This document shows positions 17,686-26,166 of a DNA stretch of 64,000 nucleotides, one piece after another. Below the pieces are notes generated by a model, which did not search any database, was not told where the DNA came from, and worked only from the letters and a program-made list of their open reading frames with translations. The position numbers and the translations under genes were made by a program. This DNA is from Pseudarthrobacter sp. fls2-241-R2A-127 (lineage in GTDB: Bacteria > Actinomycetota > Actinomycetes > Actinomycetales > Micrococcaceae), in contig NZ_JARVSF010000015.1 in NCBI RefSeq assembly GCF_030209355.1, positions 94,605-158,604 on the forward strand, in the 5' to 3' direction. Position 1 is the stretch's first letter, and every line of letters begins with the position of its first letter.

Positions 17686-18666
17686 TCAAAAAATTTCAAC
17701 CAACGTCGGCTCGTCCGAGTTTTCGGAAGCCGTGGCAAAGATCGTCACGGCGGATGCCCCGCCGGCAAGTCTGATTCGAACCGTAACAGTCCCTGTCTGT
17801 GCTTGGTCAAGCACACTAATGACCTTGTCAGCAGCTCTGGTAACCAAACTTGGAGACAGGTCCTCCCCACCGTCGTCGATAAGGTGAACAGTCACACCAC
17901 GTTTCCTGGCCCTCCACGCCGCTTCAAGGACGTGGTCAGTGGCAAGGCTGCGACCTCGGACTTCATCGCGCAGCTGGGCTTCGATAAGCGTGTATTCCTG
18001 CCGCTGTACTTCGCTGGGAATATGCTCGTGGGTGCAGATCTGCTCCAATGCAGGAGCAGCGACGCGGCGAACGTGATTAATCCATTGTGTTCGGGCAACG
18101 CCGAGGGCCTTTTCCGCCGCGTAGCGGTCCACCGACGCCCGGGCATCAGCTGCATATTGAATGATGAGGCGGTTATTGTTGCGCAGGAAACGGCTGACCC
18201 CGGTGGCCACGGTCAGCCATCCGATCGTCGCGATACTCATCAACATGCCACCGATCCATCCACTAGCGGCGTCGGATGCCCAGATGACGGTGAGGACAAC
18301 AGACAGAATGCCCCCAATCCACGAGAGGAACACCCTTCCGCGAAGATTTATCACAACTAGTAGGGTGTAGGACGCTGCGGTGTGCCAGGCAGCATAGCCG
18401 GGCCAAACGACCTTGGGTAAGACACTGTCGACCAGTACCGCCATGACAATCACAGTTCCGACGCCTGTAAAAGCCCGCCAGATCGCTAGTTCCTGAGGCG
18501 CTGGACTTAGAACGATAACCGTAGCCGTTAGGTACAGCATCATCGCTGCAAGGGGCGGCCAAGGGCTGCTCACCTTGTCAAGGCTAAGCAGCCCTACGAC
18601 GACATGGACACTCGAGAATAGGGCGCACAGAACTGTCAGCATTCTTGTTGAGCTGGTAGCAATCAC
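17686..18666 (-). CDS. Membrane protein with degenerate kinase-like C-terminus
   Basis: 326 aa from GTG 18666, which overlaps the upstream kinase stop by 4 bp (GTGA) and has GGAAGG 9 nt before it; a GTG at 18684 is the alternative. About six membrane helices fill residues 1-165, followed by a helical linker (about 170-240) and a C-terminal domain of about 90 residues. Layout copies the upstream histidine kinase, but no phospho-acceptor HD, N-box or glycine boxes are recognisable (region around HVLEAAWRARKRGVTVHLID). I infer a catalytically dead sensor partner of the kinase at 18663-19859. No other function is visible. Confidence 0.65.
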   Translation of the reverse strand: MIATSSTRMLTVLCALFSSVHVVVGLLSLDKVSSPWPPLAAMMLYLTATVIVLSPAPQELAIWRAFTGVGTVIVMAVLVDSVLPKVVWPGYAAWHTAASYTLLVVINLRGRVFLSWIGGILSVVLTVIWASDAASGWIGGMLMSIATIGWLTVATGVSRFLRNNNRLIIQYAADARASVDRYAAEKALGVARTQWINHVRRVAAPALEQICTHEHIPSEVQRQEYTLIEAQLRDEVRGRSLATDHVLEAAWRARKRGVTVHLIDDGGEDLSPSLVTRAADKVISVLDQAQTGTVTVRIRLAGGASAVTIFATASENSDEPTLVEIF

Positions 18667-19859
18667 ATCGAGGCGCCTTCCCACTCAAGGTCGACTTCTG
18701 TTCCAGTGCCCGGCGTGGATCTAACCTTTGCGGAACCTCCCACGGAATCAAGCCGGCCGATAATTGAAACACGGATGCCAAGCCTTCGTTCCGATACCGA
18801 GTTTTCATCGAAGCCCCTTCCGGTGTCCTTTATCCGGATGAGGATCCAATTCTTAGCGGAGTGCTTTCCCGCCACGACATTTACCTCGCACTGTTCTGCT
18901 CCGGAATGGCGCGTTGTATTTCGCACTGCCTCGGTTGTGGCCTCAAACAAGGCCCTCGCAACTACGGGGGGAAGGGTGACCCTTGTTGGAGAGTCGCAGC
19001 CAACCGAGATTTGAGTGTCACTGTTGCCGTCATCGACAGTGAAGCGAATCCGGGCGGCCAACTCCTTTACTGTTTCGAAGGAGCTGCTCTCGGCACCAGT
19101 TTCATAAAGTTCGAGACGTTCAAGGGCGTCACGAGCCAGCAGCGAGCTGGCGTCGTATTCGTGGATTGAATGGGCATTCGCGGCCGTTAGCAATGCAGCC
19201 ATGACACTGTCATGGAGGAGCCCATCAAGTCTAAGCCGCTCGCGGCTTAGCGCCGTGGCGGACGCAGCCAGCGTGTATAGCCGGATGGCCTCTTCGGCGG
19301 CCGCATCCAGTCGGACAGCCGACTGTCGGACGACACCTATGGCCGAGCAGATGACCAGTGCAAGGATGGTTGCAAAGACTGTGTCTTCTCCTGCCCATAT
19401 CGTCGATCTCAACTCGACCTGGGCGGTCGTGCGAAGAGCCACAAACACTGCACCTGTTGCCAGAGCGAAAAGACATCCCGTCCTCGTGCCGGCAACAAAA
19501 GTTACCCACACAGCACCAACATTCACCGCCGCCCACAACCAAGGGGTACCGAATTCAGGCGGCGGGTCAGGCGGCGCAGCGACCTGCCAGAGCGTAAACC
19601 CCGCTAAAACCATAACGAGCAGGAGAATATGCGTGATGCGATGGGATCGCCCGTGAACAGAGGCAATAACGGAACAAACAAAGACAGTCAGGATGCCACA
19701 CAAAAGAATGGCTGCCCACCAAGATCCCGTCCCTTGAACTTGGGCCAGGACGAGACCCAGCGCCTGCAGAAGCAGCACCCCTGAGAATGCAGTGATTCCG
19801 CTCCCCAATAACCGCTCCGTCGCCTTTGCAGAAGCTCCCGAGGAGGCGCCTGGAGTCAC
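18663..19859 (-). CDS. NarL-type sensor histidine kinase
   Basis: 398 aa from GTG 19859, two bases after the response-regulator stop, so tightly coupled. Six or so membrane helices (about 20-180) are followed by the HisKA_3-like dimerisation helix with LLHDSVMAALL (His216), then a HATPase domain with N-box ATTEAVRNTTRHSGA and G-box IKDTGRGFDENSVSERRLGI. It would autophosphorylate on His216 in response to a membrane or envelope signal and pass phosphate to the regulator at 19862-20563. The middle gene of a three-gene unit with a kinase-like membrane partner. Confidence 0.9.
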   Translation of the reverse strand: MTPGASSGASAKATERLLGSGITAFSGVLLLQALGLVLAQVQGTGSWWAAILLCGILTVFVCSVIASVHGRSHRITHILLLVMVLAGFTLWQVAAPPDPPPEFGTPWLWAAVNVGAVWVTFVAGTRTGCLFALATGAVFVALRTTAQVELRSTIWAGEDTVFATILALVICSAIGVVRQSAVRLDAAAEEAIRLYTLAASATALSRERLRLDGLLHDSVMAALLTAANAHSIHEYDASSLLARDALERLELYETGAESSSFETVKELAARIRFTVDDGNSDTQISVGCDSPTRVTLPPVVARALFEATTEAVRNTTRHSGAEQCEVNVVAGKHSAKNWILIRIKDTGRGFDENSVSERRLGIRVSIIGRLDSVGGSAKVRSTPGTGTEVDLEWEGASM

Positions 19860-19861
19860 GC

Positions 19862-20563
19862 TTACTTCTTTCGCCCGGGCAGTAAAGGCGGGAGGACTCC
19901 GTCCTCCACCGCGCGACGATACAACTCTATTTTTGTCCCAGCCGGCCGACCCACTTCCTCGTACTTTTCTCGTATTCTGTCGATGTATTTCTTGACGGTG
20001 CCTGATGCAACGTTCATGCGCCGAGCGACCTGGTACTGAGAGAATCCCGTCGCATACAGGCCAAGGCACTCGGCTTCCCGGTCCGATAGGTTCGCAGCGA
20101 AGCCAGCGTCAGTCTCGATTGCGGCGGCCAGCTCCTGGTTATCGATGGACTCCCCCGCTGCGACTCTCCGGAGCTTGGATAAGGTCTCACTCATAGGTTC
20201 GGATTTGCGGGAAACCCCCATTGCTCCGTTGGCCAGTGCCTGCTGAAGTGACCGAATGTCGTCGCCAAGCGTGTAGATGAGGACCTTGTAGCCAGCCTCG
20301 ACGAGACGTCTAACGTTGTCTCCCGGGTTTGAACCATCTGCCAGGGAAAGGTCCAAGGCGACTACGTCGCAGATGTTAGCCCCAGCACCCAAGAACGAAT
20401 CAACTGTGGGAGCGACGCCCTTGATGCTCACCCGGGGCTTGTTTTCGGGAGAGTCACGGATTGCGGCTTGAGCGAGGCCGATCCGTATCGCTTCATGGTC
20501 ATCAATTAGGCCCGCACGAATCACACACGAATCCACAACTCCTCCGCTCCGCTTCCAAGCCAC
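19862..20563 (-). CDS. LuxR/NarL family response regulator
   Basis: 233 aa. Receiver domain: acidic pair in GLIDDHEAI, phospho-acceptor Asp in VVALDLSLADGS, and the LIYTLGDDIRS region. C-terminal LuxR HTH: LSDREAECLGLYATGFSQYQ then VARRMNVASGTVKKYIDRIR. The start is uncertain: GTG 20563 gives the length quoted, but a GGAGGAG lies about 20 codon-positions in, so GTG codons at residues 10 or 14 are possible. First gene of the leftward RR-HK-membrane operon; targets are unknown, though the two downstream secreted-protein genes are attractive candidates. Confidence 0.88.
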   Translation of the reverse strand: MAWKRSGGVVDSCVIRAGLIDDHEAIRIGLAQAAIRDSPENKPRVSIKGVAPTVDSFLGAGANICDVVALDLSLADGSNPGDNVRRLVEAGYKVLIYTLGDDIRSLQQALANGAMGVSRKSEPMSETLSKLRRVAAGESIDNQELAAAIETDAGFAANLSDREAECLGLYATGFSQYQVARRMNVASGTVKKYIDRIREKYEEVGRPAGTKIELYRRAVEDGVLPPLLPGRKK

Positions 20564-20767
20564 CGTGACTTCAGTTTGAAGGCCGGCCGACTGTATGCCA
20601 ATGGGATCGTCCCCCCAATCATTGATTGTTGACTAGGGGGTTTCGCGGCTCGTGTAGCTTTTCTTGCGAAGGAATTATCCGTGTAGCCGCGGGGTTGTGC
20701 AGCCCAAAGTTAAGGGATATGGGCTCGCCTGAACTCCTCGATCGAGCAGCCCTCGGGCCGATCTGGT

Positions 20768-21188
20768 TTAGAACAGCCCCGCTGGCGGTTCCTCGCAGGG
20801 CAGAGGCGTGAGTTTGGAGCGGTGGCCGTCGTCTGGGGTACAGCCCTTGAATGGTCCGTCGGTTGAGAACAGGCGGGCATGTGGTGGTCTGCGTGGTCGC
20901 GCCACAAGACGCTCATCCTGTGGTGCCGTCAAGGCGGAGGAATTCCCAGGCGCGCCAGAGCGCTTCGAGCCGGCTGATGGCTTCGGCGTGTTTCCACCAT
21001 TGCGGGCACCAGGTCACGCCGCCTTGCACGTTGAGTTGCCGGCGGTAGCTGGTCGCCAGCCTGTTGGTGACGAATTCGGCGACGTTCGGGTAGAACAGCT
21101 CAGGGGCGTCCGGTTCCTCTTCGGCTGGCTCCGGGGCTGTTGCGGTGTCTCCCAGTTCGTCGTCCCACTCCCCCAGTCCTTCACTCAT
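20768..21188 (-). pseudogene. Decayed DUF4913 gene
   Basis: The first part (from ATG 21188) reads TWCPQWWKHAEAISRLEALW then RAWEFLRLDGTTG, matching the intact DUF4913 protein at 22383-22823 (EALWRAWEHLRLDGATG). A one-base loss at about 20914-20917 shifts the frame; MSVLWRDHADHHM continues in the second frame, and the C-terminal block RLFSTDGPFKGC to EEPPAGLF continues in the third. Two frameshifts therefore inactivate it. DUF4913 genes accompany actinobacterial conjugation operons, so this is a leftover of a second copy of that module. Confidence 0.75.
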
Positions 21189-21199
21189 TGGAGGCGCCT

Positions 21200-21565
21200 G
21201 CGGCGATCCACCGGCTCCCTGCGCCCCCGGGCACCCTCCGCCCCTTTGAACAAATTCTGGGACTGCTCATAAGGGCCGGCTTCTCTTCCGCCGACGCCCT
21301 CCACGTCTACCGGGCCTACTACGGCTTCCTTTACGGCCACATCCTCAACGAACTCCAGGAATACATCGTGGACCCGGAAGAAAACGAAGCACTCCTCCGC
21401 CTCGGACTACACCGCCTCCCCGCGAAGGCATTCCCCCACCTCCGCGCATTGGGACCCGTCCTCGCCGATTACGACGGTGCCGCCGAACTCGACCAGGGAC
21501 TCACCATCCTCCTCAGTGGACTGAGCCCCCAACTCGCCCGACACGACCCGCCACCGAGTCACTGA
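21200..21565 (+). pseudogene. TetR family regulator, C-terminal fragment
   Basis: The frame reads GTLRPFEQILGLLIRAGFSS, then ADALHVYRAYYGFLYGHILN and ends PQLARHDPPPSH. This is the helical ligand-binding C-terminal domain of TetR/AcrR regulators. No HTH-encoding sequence precedes it: the upstream DNA is the antisense of the DUF4913 remnant, so the 5' half was lost at a junction near 21190-21200. Confidence 0.65.
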
Positions 21566-21961
21566 GGCAGCACCGAAGCGGATTCGCCGCTTGAGGGGTC
21601 ACGTCCTGTACGCGCCTCCCACTGGGGTGTGGGCGAGTGCTTCGCAAATTTTGGGCAAGGGCCTGTCGCGCAATCACTGAGGTGTCGTCTGGGCACTCTG
21701 TTCCGCTGCCCACAGCCAGGGACATTCCTGATAGCTTATCCACCGCTACGGCTGCCTAGGGAGCTACCCCAATGGCTCCCAAGTTTCACCCGTGGATAAC
21801 CCGGATTGACCCCAACCATGGACTGCTCACACCCGCACTCTTCCCCTTTTGCCGCCTCACTCAATCTGAATCTAAAGGCTACAAATCTGTGGCGGGAGTA
21901 TTTACCCGGTCGACGCCCTATGGGGGAATCCCGATGCTGAATCGACTGCTAGCCTTAATTC
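21566..21961 (+). other. Gene-free leader region of lsr2
   Basis: 396 bp with no supported gene. It should contain the promoter of lsr2; no clear -35/-10 pair stands out. Length and AT content above the surroundings fit a region that Lsr2 itself could bind (inference). Confidence 0.45.
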
Positions 21962-22291
21962 ATGGCAAAAAAGACAGTCGTGCTGCTGGAAGATGATATC
22001 GACGGCTCGGAAGCGACCGAAACCTTATCTTTCGCCCTCGACGGCAGTGAATACGAAATTGACCTCAATGAGGGCCACGCCCACGAACTGCGCGAAGCCC
22101 TGGCCCGCTTTACCAGCGCCGGCCGCAAAGTATCCGGCGGACGCGGCCGCGCGGTAGCCCGTACCAAGTCCTCGCAGGGTGGACCGGACGCCAAGGCGGT
22201 AAGGATGTGGGCCGCTGAAAATGGCATCAACGTAAACACGCGGGGTCGGATCCAAGCGGAAGTCATGGAGAAGTACGAAGCTGCTCACTAG
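21962..22291 (+). CDS. lsr2: Lsr2 family nucleoid-associated protein
   Basis: 109 aa, the standard Lsr2 length. The N-terminal dimerisation domain starts MAKKTVVLLEDDIDGSEATE, followed by the beta-strand SFALDGSEYEIDL. The C-terminal DNA-binding domain contains VRMWAAENGINVNTRGRI, with the RGR AT-hook-like loop. Lsr2 bridges AT-rich DNA and silences horizontally acquired genes, like H-NS. A plasmid-borne copy can mask plasmid genes from the host. It is monocistronic, followed by a strong terminator at 22308. Confidence 0.95.
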   Translation: MAKKTVVLLEDDIDGSEATETLSFALDGSEYEIDLNEGHAHELREALARFTSAGRKVSGGRGRAVARTKSSQGGPDAKAVRMWAAENGINVNTRGRIQAEVMEKYEAAH

Positions 22292-22307
22292 AACCGCAAC
22301 ATTCAAG

Positions 22308-22348
22308 AATCAGGGCTGGGACATTGATGTGTTCCAGCCCTGATTTTT
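22308..22348 (+). terminator. Rho-independent terminator of lsr2
   Basis: AATCAGGGCTGG (22308-22319) pairs perfectly with CCAGCCCTGATT (22334-22345), followed by TTT-G-TTT. A 12-bp stem with a T-rich tail, 16 bp after the lsr2 stop. Confidence 0.9.
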
Positions 22349-22382
22349 GTTTGCGTCCAGGTTATCCTGCCGATATAGCCTG

Positions 22383-22823
22383 TCAGGCAGGAATAGTCCG
22401 CACATCCGGGAACCACCCGGCCGGGGCCTTCTTCGGCTCCAAGTGTTCCGGGTCGCGGTGCTTTTGCATGTCGCACTTGTAGAACGGTCCGCGTGGGTCC
22501 AGGAGGACGCTCATGTGGTGGTCTGCGTGGTCTTTGAACCAGACGCTCATCCCGGTGGCGCCGTCGAGCCTGAGGTGTTCCCAGGCCCTCCACAGCGCCT
22601 CCACGCGTGAGACAGCCTCCGGATGGAAGTACCATTCGATGCACCATTTCGCGGCACGGCCGTCCACGTCGCGGACGTAGGTGGGCAGCAGCTGCTCGTG
22701 TAGGAACTCTTCGGCTGAGCCGTAGACCAGCTGCGGGGGCTTTTGCTGCTCGCCCGCATCAGGGCCAGTTTCGTGGCCGTCGGTGCTGGGACTTTCGCCG
22801 AAGCGTCCGATTTCTACTGTCAT
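22383..22823 (-). CDS. DUF4913 domain protein of the transfer operon
   Basis: 146 aa. After a disordered acidic N-terminus comes the DUF4913 core: WCIEWYFHPEAVSRVEALW, RAWEHLRLDGATG, MSVWFKDHADHHMSVLLDP and a C-terminal GPFYKCD. The domain is common at the 3' end of actinobacterial plasmid transfer operons; its molecular role is not known. It is the last gene of the leftward conjugation operon, 11 bp after the coupling protein gene. A frameshifted paralogue lies at 20768-21188. Confidence 0.8.
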   Translation of the reverse strand: MTVEIGRFGESPSTDGHETGPDAGEQQKPPQLVYGSAEEFLHEQLLPTYVRDVDGRAAKWCIEWYFHPEAVSRVEALWRAWEHLRLDGATGMSVWFKDHADHHMSVLLDPRGPFYKCDMQKHRDPEHLEPKKAPAGWFPDVRTIPA

Positions 22824-22834
22824 GGCCTTCTCCC

Positions 22835-24604
22835 TTAACCCGTTACCCAGGGGTTTGCGGTCGGCGCCGCTGCTACCGGTACTGGTTCGTCCTCCGGCCG
22901 GGGGCTGTACTTCTTGATGGATGCTTCCACGGCGTCCTTGTGCGGCCCGGTGTACCAGGGCATGGTGCGGACCAGCGTGGCGGGTGCGCCGGAGGCGAGG
23001 ACGACGGCTCGGCCGCGGTCCAGCTCCGCCAGGTTGGAGACGTCGAAGATGCGCTCCTTTGATTCCTGCCGAGAGCGGCTGGAACCGGTTTTCCCTGATG
23101 AGACGGAGACGTTGATGTAGCTGTAGTCCCCGATCAGGTCGGAGAGTGCGCGGAGGAAGCCTTCTTCGGCGACACCGCCGCCGTAGACCTTGCCGTTGGC
23201 GGCGGACCAGATTTTCCGCATGTTTGCCTCACCCCAGAGCTCGACGCCTTGGGACCAGGACTGCAGGATGCCCATGACGATCAGGCCCTTGGAGCCGTAG
23301 TGGCTGAACTGGTCCGGCAGGCCGGCCCAGCGAACGACGTTGGCCAGCTCGTCCAGGGCGAACAGAGCCGGCTTGGGGAGGCGGCCGCCGCTGCGCTCTG
23401 CGCGCTCTTCCATGGCTTCGGCGATCGCCACGGTGAGTGCCGTGGTGAGCGGGGCGGCCGAGCCGGCACCTTCCTTGGAGAGGATGTAGATGGTCTCTTG
23501 GGAGGCTGCGAAGGCGTGGGGGTTGAATTGCCGGCGCGCATCGCTCGCGACGCTTGCGCCGCCGGCCGGGGCTACCCAGCGGCGGGTGTTGCGGCTTTTG
23601 AGGCACTGGATCATCTTCTCGGCGGTGCCGAAGATGCCGTCGCGTTGTTTGTCGGCGAGCTTGAGTGTGGACTCCAGGCCCTTGTACTGCAGCTCGTAGT
23701 CGTGTTCCCGGAGGATTTCGATGGGTTCCTGGCTGACCTGCTCCGTCACCCACAGGTAGACCTGCGTGATTGGCCGGCAACCGAGGGCGGCTGCGAGGAA
23801 ATACGAAGAGAGGATGTCTTCGGCCTTCGGGTCGAAGTAGGCATCCGGTTTGGACCCGGGCACCCGGGAGCCGACGGCGAAGTGCTGTGTGAGCTTGTAC
23901 GCTTTCTCTTCGTCGGTGACGTAGGAGAGCGGGTTCCACCACCAGTCCGGTTCTTCCTGGGCGATCTTCTGCGGATCGAACACCCATACCGGGGCCACGT
24001 TCTCGCGGACGCCGCGGGTGCCGTCCACGACGTCACGCTTGTTCGACGTCGAAACTACCGCGCCGGGAGCGTCCAGGATTGCGGGCATCACCCGGGAGGT
24101 TGATTTACCGGTTCGGGGGCCCCAGATGTCGAGGCTGAGGTCTTCCCAGGACTGGACGAATTTCTGGCCGGTGGAGACCACCTTCCCGACGACGATGCCG
24201 GGGTTGTCCTTGATTCCCAGCCGTTCGGCCTTGGTCTGGGCTCCCTTGTCGGAGAACGCGGCGAGGGACTTGCCCCGGCCCAAATAGCGGGCTGCCTTGT
24301 CCACGCGGGCGCGCTTGGAGGCACCCTGCCGCCACGCCACCAGGACGACGAGGGCCAGGGCCAGGATCAGCCCGGCCATGACGCAGACGACGATGGTGGA
24401 CTGGGTGGGCCAGGGCACTTTGCCCTTGACCAGTCCCGCAATTAGGTCAATGGGGTGGGCCGGCGGTGCGTCGATGCCGGCCATCCACGAGCCGAGGTGT
24501 ACGGCGGCGTAGGTGCCGCCGCCGAAGACGACGATGAAGCCGATGGCCAGCCATACGAGGATGGCGTCGCCCAGGCCCATGCCTTTGCGGTTCGGTGCGC
24601 TCAC
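22835..24604 (-). CDS. Type IV coupling protein (VirD4/TraG-like)
   Basis: 589 aa from GTG 24604, which overlaps the ATPase gene stop by 4 bp (GTGA) and has GGAGG upstream. Two N-terminal membrane helices (about 10-35 and 60-85) precede the motor domain. The Walker A is DIWGPRTGKSTS and Walker B ALFALDELANVV. The C-terminus ends with an RTMPWYTGPHKD block typical of VirD4 proteins in actinobacteria. It would couple the relaxosome to the transfer channel at the cytoplasmic membrane. Longer readings to 25102 are antisense of the ATPase gene. Confidence 0.92.
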   Translation of the reverse strand: MSAPNRKGMGLGDAILVWLAIGFIVVFGGGTYAAVHLGSWMAGIDAPPAHPIDLIAGLVKGKVPWPTQSTIVVCVMAGLILALALVVLVAWRQGASKRARVDKAARYLGRGKSLAAFSDKGAQTKAERLGIKDNPGIVVGKVVSTGQKFVQSWEDLSLDIWGPRTGKSTSRVMPAILDAPGAVVSTSNKRDVVDGTRGVRENVAPVWVFDPQKIAQEEPDWWWNPLSYVTDEEKAYKLTQHFAVGSRVPGSKPDAYFDPKAEDILSSYFLAAALGCRPITQVYLWVTEQVSQEPIEILREHDYELQYKGLESTLKLADKQRDGIFGTAEKMIQCLKSRNTRRWVAPAGGASVASDARRQFNPHAFAASQETIYILSKEGAGSAAPLTTALTVAIAEAMEERAERSGGRLPKPALFALDELANVVRWAGLPDQFSHYGSKGLIVMGILQSWSQGVELWGEANMRKIWSAANGKVYGGGVAEEGFLRALSDLIGDYSYINVSVSSGKTGSSRSRQESKERIFDVSNLAELDRGRAVVLASGAPATLVRTMPWYTGPHKDAVEASIKKYSPRPEDEPVPVAAAPTANPWVTG

Positions 24605-26166
24605 AGCGTGCCTCCTTCGGTGGGCAGGATGGGCGCGGCCGGGTCCAGCATCGGTTCCGGGGATCCGTGCCATTTCCCGTCGGTGTCGTTGACTCCGTCG
24701 GGTCCGTGCTCGACGGAGGTCAGGCCGACCTGGACCGGGATTCCTGGACGGCCGCCGACCTTGATGAGGAACTTTCCACGCCCTGGCGGTTCGGCGTCGA
24801 CGCCGCGGGAGTCCCAGGCGGGCGGGTCCTGCCAGGAGATGAGCTTTTGCTGTTCCTGCCGGGACAGGGGTATCGCGGAGGTCAGCAGCGGCATTTCTGA
24901 GGCGGGAAGGCCGCCGCAGATGACCATGCCGGAGCGTTCGACGAAGCCGCGGGCTTTCATGCGGTCTTCTTCTGCGGGCAGGGCCAGCAGGTCGGACATG
25001 GTGTGGGAGATCATGATCTGCCCGACGCCGACGGATCGGTTGAGCCGGGTGAGGGCGTCCACGCGGTCGACCATGCCCTTGCCGGCGCGCAGGGCCCGCC
25101 ACAGCTCGTCCAGGACGACGAAGTAGTTCCTGCGCGGCTCCAGGCCTGCATCGGCGAGGGCGTTGGCGACGTTCACGGTGCCGAAGCCGTAGGACCAGCA
25201 GGCCAGCAGCACGGCGGCCTGCAGGTCGGTTTCGGTCTCGTCGATGCTGGAGACGTCGAAGACGACGGCGCGGTCGCGCTTCATGGGGTTGGTGGTTTGC
25301 CGCGAGAAGATTTCGCCGAGCTTTCCGCCGCCGGTCAGGCCCAGGAGGGTGGCTTCGAGTGCCCGGGTTTCCTGCAGGTAGATGTTCATGTCGCCGCGGT
25401 CCAGTGCGACCTGGCGCAGTTCGTCCGGGGCGGAGACGATCACGTCCAGCAGGTCTTTCAGGACCGGGACGCCGTCAAAGCGTTCATCGAGGACCCGCAG
25501 GGCACGGTCCAGGATGGTCTGCTCCTGGTCTGTGGGCGGGTTGTTCCGGCTGATGGTGATGAGGGAGACGACCATAGTCAGCCGCCGGCCGTGGGCGTCG
25601 GCGCGGACCCGGGCGGCGTCTTCATGGTGGCCACTGTCTTCCAGCAGCTGGGCTGCTTCGACGGCCTGGCCAGGGTCGAGGATGTTCATGTAGCCGACGC
25701 CGCGGCCGAGCTTGATGACCTGGCCGCCGAGGGCTTTCACGGCTTTGACGTGCTCTCCTTTGAGGTCGCCCAGAATCAGCGGGTGGACGCCTTGGGCGGA
25801 GAGGCCGATGAACATCCTGCGGACCACCGTGGACTTTCCGAGGCCCGGTTTGCCGAGGATGAATGCGGACGGGTTGGAAATTAGCCGTGCGCGCTGGAAC
25901 CAGCTGATCGGGTCACAGCAGACCGTTGCCTGGGTTTCTTCATGCCGGCCCAGGGGGACACCGATCATGGGTGATGACGCACCCGAAGAGAACGGCCACA
26001 GTCCGCAGACCTGGACGGTCGTTCCCCGGTACTCCCGGACGGACGGGAGCAGCTGGGCCATGCCGCCGCCCCGTCCTGTCCAGCCCCGGGAGCCAGGCCC
26101 TGCTTCCTTTGCCGGGGCTTTTGCTGTCTTTGCCTTCTTTGCTGTCAAAAGCTTCATGCGGGCCAT
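24601..26166 (-). CDS. VirB4/TraC-like conjugation ATPase
   Basis: 521 aa. Walker A FILGKPGLGKSTVVRR is at about 99-115, Walker B VVLDEL around residue 360 and a downstream arginine-finger region in QIMISHTMSDLLALPAEED. This is the C-terminal motor half of VirB4-type proteins; the N-terminal domain is short and may be supplied by the SCO6880 protein encoded directly upstream. It overlaps the upstream gene by one base and the coupling protein by 4 bp, which argues for coupled translation. It powers channel or pilus assembly at the membrane. Confidence 0.88.
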   Translation of the reverse strand: MARMKLLTAKKAKTAKAPAKEAGPGSRGWTGRGGGMAQLLPSVREYRGTTVQVCGLWPFSSGASSPMIGVPLGRHEETQATVCCDPISWFQRARLISNPSAFILGKPGLGKSTVVRRMFIGLSAQGVHPLILGDLKGEHVKAVKALGGQVIKLGRGVGYMNILDPGQAVEAAQLLEDSGHHEDAARVRADAHGRRLTMVVSLITISRNNPPTDQEQTILDRALRVLDERFDGVPVLKDLLDVIVSAPDELRQVALDRGDMNIYLQETRALEATLLGLTGGGKLGEIFSRQTTNPMKRDRAVVFDVSSIDETETDLQAAVLLACWSYGFGTVNVANALADAGLEPRRNYFVVLDELWRALRAGKGMVDRVDALTRLNRSVGVGQIMISHTMSDLLALPAEEDRMKARGFVERSGMVICGGLPASEMPLLTSAIPLSRQEQQKLISWQDPPAWDSRGVDAEPPGRGKFLIKVGGRPGIPVQVGLTSVEHGPDGVNDTDGKWHGSPEPMLDPAAPILPTEGGTL

